In this document: positions 22,984-35,827 of the stretch, piece after piece
Layout: each line of letters starts with the position of its first letter
Position numbering within the stretch: position 1 is the first letter of the stretch
Assembly: GCF_021018805.1 (NCBI RefSeq)
Contig: NC_086247.1
Coordinates: 146,329,378-146,393,377 of the forward strand
Length of the DNA: 64,000 nt
Source: Prinia subflava
Lineage: Eukaryota; Chordata; Aves; Passeriformes; Cisticolidae
Reading direction: 5' to 3'
Program-made: the position numbers and the translations under genes
Notes under the pieces: generated by a model
Database searches by the model: none
Seen by the model: only the letters and a program-made list of their open reading frames with translations
Told to the model about the DNA's origin: nothing

Positions 22984-24290
22984 CGCCCGCGTCCCCTCAC
23001 GGCGGGGCCGAGGGGCGGGGCCTGACGGGGGCGGGGCCTGACGAGGGCGGGGCCTGGGGGAGCCGAGGGGCGCGGCCAGGGGCGGTGCCCTTCCCTCCCC
23101 TTCCCTCCCCCCGCCAATGGGCGGGGCCGGGTATCCCCGCTGCCCGCCTCTGTCGTTCGGGGCGAGTCCATTGCATCCCGCGCGGGGGGAGCTCTAGACC
23201 CGGATGCTGTATGCCGAACCGGTTCGGGGAAAGAGGGAGGAGAGGGAGTAGCGCCTGTACATCAGAAGCGGGCGCGGCCCTGCAGGAGCCGTGGTGGCTG
23301 ATCGGGCGGGGGGAGCCGCTTTGTGGGGGCGGCTCTCCCCTCCCCCGTTCACCCCCCCTACGTCCCGGCGGGGGATGGTGTGTCCCGCAGCGCGCGCCTT
23401 GCTCGCGCGGTTCGGCGGCTCTGCGGGGGGAGGGGGACGGGAGAGACCCGGGCCCCGGCGGGTTTTCCACAGTGAGCGCGGGGGAATAGCGGGCAGAGGG
23501 GGAGCCCCCGCTGCCGCCGTCCGGGACCATGTTGGCGGACGACGAGGAGGAGCTGAAAGTCCCAGAGGAGATGTTCAAAGACGTCAAGTTCTTCGTGGTG
23601 GGAGACATCGACCCCAAGGTACCGGGTCATCCCTTCAGATCATTCCCGCTTTCCCCCTCGTCTCCCCCCACTCCCGGCGTGGGGGGGCACTGTGGAATCG
23701 TCCGGCTACCACGCGCGGGCTCGGGGCTCGCGCCGCCTCACGGGGAAAGGGCGGGAGTGGGGGGGAGCGCGCGCCTGAGGGACCGTGAGGGATGGCTGGT
23801 GGGGAGGGGAGGCGGCCGGTCCACATCCCGGCCGCCATCCCGGCCCCGATCCCGGCCGTGCCCGCGGGAAGCGCCGCCGCCGCCATGGGAGCCGCGGCCC
23901 CGCCGCGCAGGCCCCGCCGGAGCCGCCTGAGCGGAGGAGGAGCGGGCGGAGGGACTTCCTGTGCCGGGCCGGGCCGGGCGGGCAGCGGGGGCAGCGGCCG
24001 CCGCTCCTCCGACTCGAGCGCTCCGCAGGCCCGGCCCCTCCCTGTGCCTGGTTCCGTGCGGACTCACAGGGACAGGCCGTGGGGAAGGTTCGTCACGGGG
24101 AGCCGGATTGGCTCTTCCCTCCCACACAGACCTTCCCGCCTTGGCGCGGCCCCGGCCCCTGGTACCGCCCCGGGGCCGCCCGGTGTGCTGCTGGTGTCGT
24201 TTAGGCCAGGGGCCGCCCGGCCCTCTCGCCGTGCCCTGGGGCAGCGCCCTGGGTAATGCAGGTGGCCCTGCAGTGAATAACACCCGTGGT
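22950..24290. promoter_or_regulatory. CpG-island promoter of PAXIP1
   Basis: A CpG-dense block spanning the 5' UTR, exon 1 and the start of intron 1. Upstream of the ATG there are three closely spaced GC boxes in GGGGCGGGGCCTGAC-like repeats (about 23012-23055) and a CCAAT box directly joined to a GC box (GCCAATGGGCGGGGC, CCAAT at 23114-23118), classic for TATA-less housekeeping promoters (Sp1/KLF and NF-Y). Transcription starts are therefore expected somewhere in about 23120-23500. Confidence 0.75.
23529..23618 (+). CDS. PAXIP1: PAXIP1 exon 1
   Basis: 30 codons, [16 protein letters not shown]..., ending GDIDPK before donor GTACCG. A sits at -3 of the ATG. The N-terminus is three residues longer and more acidic than the human MSDQAPKVPEEM form; KVPEEMF onward aligns directly, which supports this start. 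Phase 0 end. Confidence 0.93.
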
Positions 24291-27200
24291 GGGCAAAGGT
24301 GGTTGAAACAAAGTTTCTATGGCGTGTCCAATTAGACAGGTGTTTAAAGTGCACCGTACCGAGCTTTAGGACAGCAGCTTCTGCAAGCTGGTTACTGTAT
24401 GCTGCACACTGAACTTAAAGTCTTTGCCTGTCTGGTATCTGCTGCAGTAAAATCTTAGTTCAGCGTTGGGTTCCCTTAGCCTCCTGTCCTGGCACTCACT
24501 GAGCTTCGAATGCCTGTAAGTGACCTGGAGACACAGGCACTGGCCTGTTCAGATGGTTTTCATTCCTACTGTGGTAGAAGAAATACAATCTAGGAAGAAT
24601 ACAGTTAATGATCAGGATGAAAACTTCTTTAGACAGGTCTCAAGATAGCAAATTTAGTTCTTAGGCATTAGATCCTTAGACATAAAATTTTTAATAGTGG
24701 CTTAGCGCTCAAATAACAAATTCCTGTGCTTACCAAAAAACCCTACAGCAGCAGTGTTAGTGTTATGTGTATGAGGATGAGTGCAAAAATCCTGTAGCAC
24801 TCTTGTGCATCATTTGTCATAGAAGTAGTGTCCTGAAAGGCCTGCTCGTAGTTATGTGTTGGCATGGGAGGACAATGAGCAGATTTCCCATACAGCAAGT
24901 AGACAAGCCTTCTGTTAAACTGGCATTTCTTTCATAAAATGTTGAATTTTATTCTTCTTTGCAGTCAGAGTCATTGTCATGGGGCCCCAAATTCGGTGCA
25001 TTGAATTTTCCTCTGCCTGGCTTGGGAGGCAGAGCTGGGTCAGAGTGAGGGGCTGGGCTGGGCTCAGCTGAGCTCGGGGCCAGCTCCTGGGAGAACCCTC
25101 TGTACTGGCTTAAGCCCAGCTGGCAGCTAAGCACGACACAGCTGCTCTCTCACCCCCACCCCTTTGCAGTGTTGTGGGGAGGAGATTCAAAAATTAAACT
25201 TGTAGGTTGAGATAGAAAAATTTTAATAAAACCAGGTAAAACATTTAAAAACCAGGTAAGGTATAATGGTAATAGTAAATAATAACGGTAAGAAAAAGGG
25301 AAAGAAAGAAAACCCCAAGCAAGTGATGCGCAATACAATCGCTCACTGTCCACTGACTGATCCCAGACTTCATTTCTGACCCCAGATCAGTCCTTCTCAC
25401 AGGTAACTCCTCCAGTTTATATGCTGGGCATGACATGCTTTGGTGTGGAATATCCCTTTGGCCAGTTTGGGTCACCTGTCCAGGCTGTGCTCCCTCCCAG
25501 CCTTTTTTGTACCTTCTCACTAACAGAGCATAAGACACGAAAAAATAGTCCTTGACTTAGGATAAACATGACTTAGCAAAACCCAAAATATCAGTGTGTT
25601 ATCAACATTATTCCCCTTTGGAATCCAAACCACGGAACCGTAGCAGCTCCTGAGAATAAATTAACTTTTATCTTTGCTGAGACCAGGACACCCTCCTGTG
25701 GGTGTCCTCTGTGGTAGCCTGGGACACCTGAGTAGAGCAGCATTTATCAGGTGTGTTTTGAGCCAAGACAGAATGCAGGAATTGTAAATCAAACTCCAAG
25801 AGTTCTTAGAGTGAAATTTGCCCCATTACTGATACAAAAATTACAGAGATATTTGGTGCTTTTTACCACTTCATACACAAGTGGATGCCAGCTTGATTTT
25901 GCAAAGAATTTCCTCCTTCACCTTCTGGAGAGAAGTGCACTTTGATCAGTTTAAATTTCTAAATGGTTTCACAGAAAACCAGTTACCGTAATAAATATTA
26001 AAACAGGCCTAAGCAAAAGTGAGTACACTAATCAAAACAAATCCAAGAGTAAAGGGAAAAAAATTATTCAGGTGAATAACTGCATACCCACTGCCTATTA
26101 AAGCACGTGCAGCATAAATTGGAAGGGAAACAAAAGTCTGGAATTGTGCCGAGGTGCTCTTTGGCAAAGGAAGGAGAATTAGGCTGGCTCTCAACTTCAG
26201 ATCCACTCCATTCCATTGGGTGCATTTTTCTCCTCACACCTCCTGAGGGTGATGAATAGATGTCAGCTGCTCTTTTTCTTTTAATAAATGCTCTTCCTGC
26301 TTTTCTCAAACATAAAATTCCAAACTATCATGTTTTGGAAACACCAATTAAAATCAGTATTTCCTTCAGAAAGAGATAAAAAGTAATGCAATGCAGCACA
26401 AGGTCTTTGAATAGGGTATTTGGGGTTTGGTTATTTTGTTTAATTTATTTTTTTATGCCCATTGTCTTACATTTTAATTTTGAACTCTTCCTTATGTTTC
26501 TTCTAACACAGATTTTAGTGGGGGAGAACAAGATAAAAATGTTATTCCACCCCCCAAAAAATTTCATTTAATGGGTATAAACCAATACCTAAAATGCTTG
26601 ATTTTTACAGTATTCATATCAAGGCTTTTCAGCATTCTGTTTTCTAGTTACAGGTATATGGTTGATATCAGTGTGAGTTCTTTAATTGTGCTAATACAGC
26701 TTTTCAGTCCAGGCACTACTTAATCTGAAGAATTTGTGTACTCTGAGAGAAGTTTTGAAGTTGATGTGAGCTAAATTAGGAAGAGTCTTTTTCATGACAT
26801 ATAAAATAATCAAATGCATTATTATGTGTCATGTTTATAGTGTTTAAACTACTACATGAAACCAGTGTAACTTTTTGTATAAGCAGATGCTTTGCACAAG
26901 TTCTGTAATGCAGCATTGTTTTGATATATAAAAAAATCATACTTTTAGCACATTATTTATAGCTTCTTTCTGATGCTGTCATATTTGGGTTCTGTTTTCG
27001 TGACGTTCACTCCTTTTTTTAGCTTTCCCCTAAATGAGCAGTTGAATGGGATTGTAACTCAGGGGGAGCTGTGTGAGACAGGCAGCTCATGTGCTGAGAC
27101 TGTTCTGAAATACCTTCTGTTTTCAAAAGTGCTTTATTTGGCTTTAGCTTCTCCCTTTGGAATGACAGCATCCTGTGTTTCTTTACGCTTAACTGGATTT

Positions 27201-30200
27201 CATGCAGGAAGGTGTATTGTGATTTAGGGATTGGTGTGCAAAATGGAAACGTTCTCTCCTGTTTCTGGCAGAGGTGACAACAACAGCAAGCTCATGATCA
27301 ATTTTCTTGGTAATTTTAGAATAATTCTTTCGGTAGTATTCATCCATTGCAGAAAAAAAAGAGTTAACTTTTGTTTTCTTAAATGGAGTTTTAAAGTCAG
27401 AAACTTCAGTCAAGAAGTGCCAAAATTACTTCCTCAGTGAATTGTGATTTTTCTATCCCTGTTTTTCTGCTTGGCAGAAACGCTTCATAAAATAGCTTGA
27501 TGCTGTGTTTTGAGAGAGTCTCTTTTTCAGTGCTTTTTTGTCCTGGTGAGTGTACAGGGTAGGGACTAATTGCTTAAGGACCAATTAATGAATTAATATT
27601 TTGTTTGATGAATGCATTGCCTTTCTCTCTGCTGTTCACTGTTGTGGGCAGAGCATCCTGTTTGAAGGGAATGTCCCCAGCAGGTTTGCAGGGACAGGCA
27701 TCTGTCCTGGGCAGGTTTTGGAAGATGAACATCACACTAGTTTTGTTCTAGATCATTATTTCTGAATAATAAAATGGAAATGAAACAATGATCTGAAATG
27801 GCATTTTTAACTTTTGAACTCTTTTAGACCATAATCTTTTAAAACATTTTTCTCTCCTCCCCACTACCTTTTCTGTTACCTTCTCGGTTTGAGTGAAAGT
27901 CCCAGTTTTTGGGGACTGGACTCATCACACAGATCTCTCCAGCAGAGCTGAGGGAATGCTGAACTCCTGAAGCAGCAGCTGCTGTTTGGGCCTTGCAAAA
28001 CTGAGAGTGAGATGTGCTTTGGTATTTGGGAGGAGTTTTGCATTCTCAGGACAGAGCAGTGGAGTGAGGCACTTCAGTTCCAGCTCCTGGAGGTATTAAT
28101 TTAGGGAGCAGGAGTCCTGCTTGGGGTTTTTTTCTGTATTTTGTGAAATCACTTGGTCCTTAGAATTCAACCTTTTATTTTAAAGCATATTCAAACTTCC
28201 AGAAGCTACTTCCAGAGTAACCCTGTGCAAAAACCCAAACATTTAGAAGACCTTCCTTTTCCTGCCTGATGGAAAATGATTTTAATATTTTTTGAGGAAT
28301 ATGTATTCTGGAAAAACATTTACATTTCCCCAATTCCTACCCCATCATCAATTATTTTGAAAGGTAGCTCTTCAGATGCAATCATGAAAACACAGAAGAG
28401 CTGTAAACCTTTGGCAGTCAGTTTTAAAATGTTTGGCAACTTCATGGAAAGTTCTGGCCACCTACAGGAGGACAGCCGAGAGAGAAAGGTCATATTCATT
28501 CATCCATCCAGTGTTAGTGTCCTCTTGCAGTAATGTTTTTCTCAAATAAAAGTTGCTAAAAATTATTGACTTCTCCCTGTTCTCTTTTGGGTTTAGGTTA
28601 TCCAACTTCTGAAAGCTGGGAAAGCAAAGGAAGTTTCTTACAATGCACTGGCCTCACATATTATTTCAGAAGATGGGGACAATCCGGAAGTTGGAGAATC
28701 TCGAGAAGTTTTTGATCTCCCTGTAGTAAAGGTGAGTGATTGATCCATGGTATTGTCAAAGTACTGACATAAATCCTTCATTGTTAGAACAAAATACTCA
28801 TCTTTGGATGATGACCATATCAAACATGTCTTTAGAAATCTTACATTATTGTTACACAAACTTCTGTTCTAACTCGCAGACTTCTGTTACAATTCTGTTT
28901 TCTCCTTGCTCTTGTTGCTCGGGATCTATCAGTGGTTTGGGTAATTTTTAGTGTTCTGCTTTGGGGTTTTTTTTCAGATTTTTCTTTCAGTCATCTGTGA
29001 GATGATGTCCTGTTAGTTCTACTCTAGAAATACTTCTGAAGAAAAGGTTCTTACAAGCTTCTGGCAGTGGAAAACCTGAATTTAGAATAAGTAGTAGATT
29101 GCTGAAGGTTTTGTTAAAACATATATAACTGGCAAAGTGCAAAATGATTTTGTTGGTTCTGCATGTATACTATGCTAATTACAGACTATATATAGGAAAT
29201 TGTTGAAAATTAAGTGTTTTTTTCTTCTTTTTTTTGGTGTTTTGTTTTTTTTAGTCTTTTCTTTCTTGCTTACACTGGAATTACTAGTATTTTGTTAATA
29301 CCTTCCAATAACGAGTTTTGTTAGTGAAAAATTATGAGCTTCATCTTTGAATATGTGAACCTGTCACTCTGGAAGTCATGAGAGAGTTTGGAAGAAATAA
29401 CACTAGAATTTCCCTGCTGATACCTTGGGGTACAGATTTTGGGTTATATTTTTTGTATAGGTACAGGTGGCAGTAGAGAATTTTGATAGGTTTTGTCATG
29501 AGAGTTTACCTGACAATGTAGAACTGAAGTAACTCTAAAAAATGCAAGGTGCTTGGCTAGGGACCCTTATTGTTATAGTGGATCTGCTGGTTAATTTTTA
29601 CTTCCCTTTTCTGAAGTAATTTCTGGTGTAATTTTAACTATAGCCAAGGAAACTGCTGCCATTTCCATGAGAAGGAAAGACATCAGTGTTGTAGAGAGCA
29701 CTTCCTGCTTTCTAATGCCACTCACTTAAATAATTTAATTTGCTTAATCACTGCCAACTCATTTGCCAGATGAGAGCAAATCTTTCACTAATGTCACTTG
29801 GCTTGACCTGAAAACATCACAGTATGATCTGTAATCAGAAGATCAGACTAAGTATTAAAGGGACTGGAAGTCAGAGGCAAAGATAGCTGGTTACAGTGAA
29901 AAAGGAAGATAAAAACTTAAGGGAGGAAAATAGTTGTTTTTTTGGTTGTGGTTGTTTTTTTGTTTTGTTTTGTTTTGGTTTTTTGTGAGGACTGAGGAGT
30001 TGGAAGTTAAGTGGTTTAAGCTAATTTTTTGTATTATGCCTTATAAGGGAAGGAGAATAACAAGAACTGGGACACCATAAACATAGTTGCTACAATATGT
30101 TCTTTTGTTTGTCTTTTGAGGAAGGTAATTCAGCACTGAATGTGATGTCACTGTTTGCCCATTCTTCCTTACCTGCTGCACTGGGACCAGTGTCCTACAT

Positions 30201-33200
30201 CTCCTCCATTCCCTGCCACCTCCCTGAGTCCCCTTGAGCCCTTCTGTCCCAGAACACTGCTGGGCAGGGGCTGTCACTGCTCACAGCCAGCATGGTTCTC
30301 TCTAGAAATCTCATTCTGTTTAAGGCCATGGCTCTCCACTCCTTGGTGCTGAGGGTAGGGTGGGATTACCTGAATTATTTTTTCTTGCAAGCGAGAACTG
30401 CAAAAAAGGAGAGGATGAATAAATACTGTGAATGGCTTGAGAGAAAGGGGGTTGCTGGACAACCTTTGAGCTGTCTTTATGTGAACTCTTGCAAATAAAT
30501 GAAAAGTCTTTTTTGCATTGCAGACTAAGTGCAATATCTGTGAAACACTTAGACTTCCAAAGCTGGGAAACATATGTTAAAACTAGCTGTAGCATAAACT
30601 AGCAAGATAATTCATATTTTGTGCATGTAGAGCAAGGATTTTAATGTCTAGTGGTTTTGTTTTTTTTCAGCCTTCCTGGGTGACCTTGTCTGTTCGCTGT
30701 GGAGCTCTTCTGCCGTATCCTTTTAAGTTCAAAATACTGTAGAAAACATGGTAAAATGGATGCCATTGAAGGATTCAAGACTGTTTCAAATTGGTACTGC
30801 CTAAACTTCTAAAATGATCTCCTGTGTTTTGCCTGCCAAGGTTGCAGTGTGCTTGGAGCTTCTTTGCCTTCAGTTTTCCTGTCCCTTTGCCTGTTTTGTG
30901 CTTCATAGGCACTTGGAGAACAACTGTTATCAAATGGAAAACAAGAGCTGGTAACTGCAGGAGTCCAGGTGTTCACATTAGGAATTCAGGCCTTAATGTG
31001 CTTCAGAGATTCAGAATTCCTGTTTTATACCAAATAGTTTACAGTGTGTGCCTTTGCAACTTGTTGTGTTTCTGTGCTGGGGTCTAGGCTAGTGATCCTG
31101 GTCATTTGTATCTGGACATAATAAATGTGTTTGTTGTGTTTTCATCATCAGGATGAGTGTTTAGTTGCTTATGTTACACATCCCTAAACCTTCTCCCTGT
31201 CCATGAGAAGTGTTCACAAAAAAAGGAAAAAAAGCTTGGAATTAGCTACATTTTCAGGCTTAAGTAACCTAGCATTTCATTATTGATGGCATTTCATGTG
31301 AAGAAGTTACACTATTAAAAAAATTGTCTTCCATCTGCAACCAGAGTTTTTTAAAGGCTAGTCTTGAGAGCTGATGTTATTGGTTATCCAGAAGAGAAAT
31401 AAACAGATGAAACAACAGAATGATGTAGTCCATAACTAAATTGTAGCTATAAATGTGGGAATGTAGCTCTCAATGGCTATTGCTCAGGAAGTCTTTATTG
31501 TGGGAACACTGGAATGGCCAAACTAAAAGTCTCAGTAGTGTCTTGTTCTTCAGTTGCATGGAAGAACTTTTGTACACCTGTCAGCAATAAATGTGCCCTT
31601 GGATCTTTGACTTTCTAGTACTTCACGTTCTTAGATCATGGTGAGTTTAGGTTTTACTCTGAGCCTTATTGTGCTCAGTAAAATGGGTTGTTAAGCCTTT
31701 CATTCATTTTATCCTGTTTCAGTCTCTTTATGACTTTCTAGTGCAGTGACATCTGGCCTTTCATTAGGGATTTAGGTGCTGCCATAATGAAAAAAAATAC
31801 AGTCGTTAATAGGAACAGCTTTGTTTTTCCAGCTGATTACTTTTGGACCCAGTTGAGGCAGAAGTTTGAGATTCTGCATTTTTGTCTCTAGTTTATGTTT
31901 TAATTTGGTAATGCTCAAAGTGGTCATGCAATTTCTGAAGAACCAAGTCCTAGAAACATTGTGTCAGTTAGACACATGGATCTAAAAAGAGCCTTAAGGA
32001 TTTTATGCTGCCTCACCAATTCTGGTGTGTATTTGATGGGCATTTGCTCGTCAGTTGCTAAAGGTAAAGTTTAATACAGAAAGATTTAATACAGTGCAAA
32101 AGCACAGTAATTTGGGGTGTTTCTTAGGGGAAGTTGTCACAGAGGAAACTTAAGACAGCAGAATGTTGTCCTGTGTCCTGCTCATGACTAGTCTGTAGTG
32201 GAAAGGAAACAGCAGAAAAATGAAGCTGGAAGCAGAGTTGCTGAAGAAGGAAAAAGAGTTTAATGTGCAAAACCCTTGGCTATAATGCCATAAAGAGGGC
32301 TGGCAATTTCTTTTGCAGCAAAAGCAAAAATGAGGGAGGGTGTATTTTTCAATGGTCTTGTATAGATAAAAGAGAGTCAGAGCACTTCTGAGCTTTTGTT
32401 GATGGCAGCAAGCAAAGTGAGTTTTATCCCCTCTGTTTTGCGTTATTGTTATGCTGCTTGTAACTTTTTAAATAGAGTCTCTTTAACTCCTGTTCTTTAG
32501 AAAGTGCAAGCTCCTGGCAAACTGATGGACTTCTCAAAAGTTAAATAATGACTGTTCCTGCTTTATGTGCTAGCAGTAGGTACTCGGGCAGGGGGTAGAC
32601 ACATGTACACTTTTGAAAGATCCAGTACTGAATTTCTGCCTTGGATGAAATGGAGAACAATTGAGGATGTTCATCAGACTCGAACTTCTTGAGGTATTCT
32701 GGGTTATGGCAGTAATTTATTCTTACATTTTAAAGTGCTCTCGGCTTTGTCATCAGCTTGCTGTGTGCTGTCTCTTCTGGGCCTCAAAATATGAAGGTTG
32801 CTGGTGCATCTGTCAACATCGGGGGGAAAATAATTTTGTTTCATTTAAAAAAATCTCAGTGACACATGTGACACAATATGACACAGTGTCACTGCGTGTG
32901 ACACAACGTACCTGTTTCTGTGGTCTTTTTTTTCTGACGAATGTGCATGGATCTTAAACACAAGATCGGATAAGAGTGTGGAAAAGGAGGGGAAGTTGCA
33001 GAAGTTCAGTGGTCTGTCTGTCTTTCCCAGGTCAGTTCTGGTTTAGAGTGTTACCAAAATTGATCATAATATTGCAGGTGTCCTGATTCTGTTTGTACAT
33101 CAGGTTTTTTTCTTGATGCATAGACTTTAATTGCAAACAGACCATGTGCTTTCAAAGATGAAAGTTTTTGAATGGTCAGATACTTGGTGTTATCTGAGAA

Positions 33201-35795
33201 GTACTGCATGGACTGTTTCATTTCCTTCTAATGACCCTCAGGAAACTCATCTAATTATTTTGCATCCTTGACACCTGCTTTCCAGTGTAAATGGCTTTTC
33301 TCCAGAATCATGTCAGATCTTTTTTGGAGTCACTGCTTGTCTCTCTCAGGTAAGAAGTGAACCATATTTCAGTTTACTCCAGTGTCCACTATTTGTGGGA
33401 TGTTTGCTTTTTTGAGGAGAGATACCAGTTTTTCTGTTGTACCATGACCTTTTTTTCTCTTTGTTTTCTCTGTGCAGGTTTAAAATTACTCTTTAGTGAT
33501 TTTTATTGTTGTTTGTCTTTTGTCACCCTTTTTTTTCTAACTTGCTTTCTAATTTGGTATTTAAAAGTGATAGGTAGTACATTAGCCAGCCTTGTAAGTG
33601 CTGTGGATTACTAAAATTCTTCCAGCTGAGGACAGCTGGGTGCACAGAACTAAAAGGCTTTTCTGCCTTCCTTTTAGGTTTCGTCTGAAGACCGAAGTAC
33701 GCTGTGGGCTTTGATTACTTTTTATGGAGGGAATTGCCAGCTGAGCCTCAATAAGAAGTGTACTCATTTGATTGTGCCTGAGCCAAAGGGGGTAAGAGTT
33801 TATTACGTGTACAATTCTTGTTGTAGCTCTCATTTGCTTTCAAGCAGTCAAAAATTTTCCATCTGCCTGAAGTTAGAATTCTTAAGACTGTTCATTAACA
33901 ACTAAATTCACCAAAATTAGGCATTGCAGCTATTCGGTTTGTACTTATTTTCTGCATGGCTTTAAGCCTGATTAGTTCAAAAGATGTCCAATTTCACACT
34001 GGTGTTTGAATACCTGTTTAAATAAAGAATTTTATTCTTTATCTTGTTTGTCTTAGCCTAATTTTGGTATGTCACAGTCATTAGTGATTGTGATTTATAA
34101 ATCCACAGATAACAGTGTCAGTGAAGATAAACAAAGGACAAAATTGAAATATTAAAGAATAAAACATGGACTGGCACTGGGAGAAGAGAAAGTGTGGCTA
34201 TGAGAAATGAATGCTTTTCCTTCTTTAAAATATAGGAACCTTTGTAGGGCTGGGTTCTTTTTGGTGAATATGTCTGTGTGTTGATTTTGTTTTTTTCTTT
34301 TTTCTAAGTGCTCGATATTTCTTCTGTGGACTGTTTAGAAGGCTGTATTGAACACCATTCTAATTGTCCCTCTCTTCACAATAAAATATAATGCTTGGAC
34401 AAAGCATTATTACCCAAAATTCTGTTAGTTAGAGGCAATGAAATACATTAAGAATCATACTTTAATAACTTACTTAAAAGCTTAAATAATAAGCTTTGTA
34501 GAACAAAGGATGTTGTCTTTAGCTTGCCAGTCAAGGAACTTAAAGTGGTATTAGCATTCCCTGTCTGTAGGGTGCAAATATTTTAATGCACAATATCATT
34601 GAATGGGAGCAATTTTATTGTTGGGATTATTACTTTTATGGGATTATTACTTTTTGCTTCCAGTCCTGCTGCTCTGATACACTGCAAGAAAAACTGCAGC
34701 AGTTTGTAACGAGAACAATTCTGTCACTAGGAAAACTTACAATTGCTCTGACTAGACACAGGATGATAAGACAAGAACGTTAATAATTCTCACCAGAGTG
34801 AAACAATAAAATCTTTTGTCAGCAAATAAACTTGATTTCATCTCCAATCTCTTTATTGTGTATGAATGACATTTTCATTGTAGGAAATAACTCTAGAGAA
34901 TCACTAAATTAATTTCCTCTGAATCTGCTTGTTTTTAATTTATGTTGTTTGACATAAAAGAAGTTACCAGTTCAATAATTTCTAAATTTAGATCCTTAAA
35001 TAAGTTTCAAATTTTCAAAAGAAAGTGTTCCTGCTGTACTGTTTTGATGTAAGGGGTTTCCATTAAAGAGGATATTCAAATAAAAAGGACACTCGTTCTC
35101 TGTCTATTTATTGTGAAAGGAAATGGTGAAGATTTAAGCTGTATTCCTGATGAAATTCTTTTTTTCAGTGAAAAACTTTAAATATTTGTCTCTACTTTAT
35201 TATGAAATTCTGACTTTTTCCCCAAATGCTTTTTCATAGTGGGGCTGGGTTTCTTTGACTTTTTTTTTTTTATATATATATAGTGGATAAAACATAATCT
35301 GTATTTAGACTTGCCTTAACGTCCTCCTAAAATCACCTGCATTTTAATGTTGACCATGGTGTTTCTTGCTGCTGGGTTGGAATATTTTGGTGACTGGGTT
35401 AGTGAAGAATTTTGCAAGTGGAGACATTCATCTTTGGCAGTTGTGCCTTTTGAGTCCTTTATAGTGTAAATGTGGGGAATTTGGGTTTTTTTGTTTCAAT
35501 CTCTTGGAATGTGTGGTTGTGCACACTGTAAACCCTGTTGGATCTGGGTGAGATCACTCCCTGGTATTGGACAGCCTCCTTGTAATCTCCCTCTCCATGC
35601 TCCAGCTCTCATCTCAAAAACTTAGTTGTGATTGTTTTGTCTTTAAATAATTTTTTTTCGTCCCCACAGGAAAAATATGAATGTGCTTATAAACGGGACA
35701 GCATTAAAATTGTGACCCCAGACTGGGTACTGGATTCTGTAGCTGATAAGAGTAAAAAAGAAGAGACTCCTTATCATCCTCGTTTAATTATATAT

Positions 35796-35827
<32 letters not shown>

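Noticed and set aside
23529..23618. Starting PAXIP1 at the internal ATG of VPEEMF
   Set aside because: The upstream ATG has A at -3, is in frame and yields a length close to the known protein.
22997..24335. Several 100-200 codon frames on both strands in the PAXIP1 CpG island
   Set aside because: Same GC-content effect; only the 23529 frame joins to homologous downstream exons.
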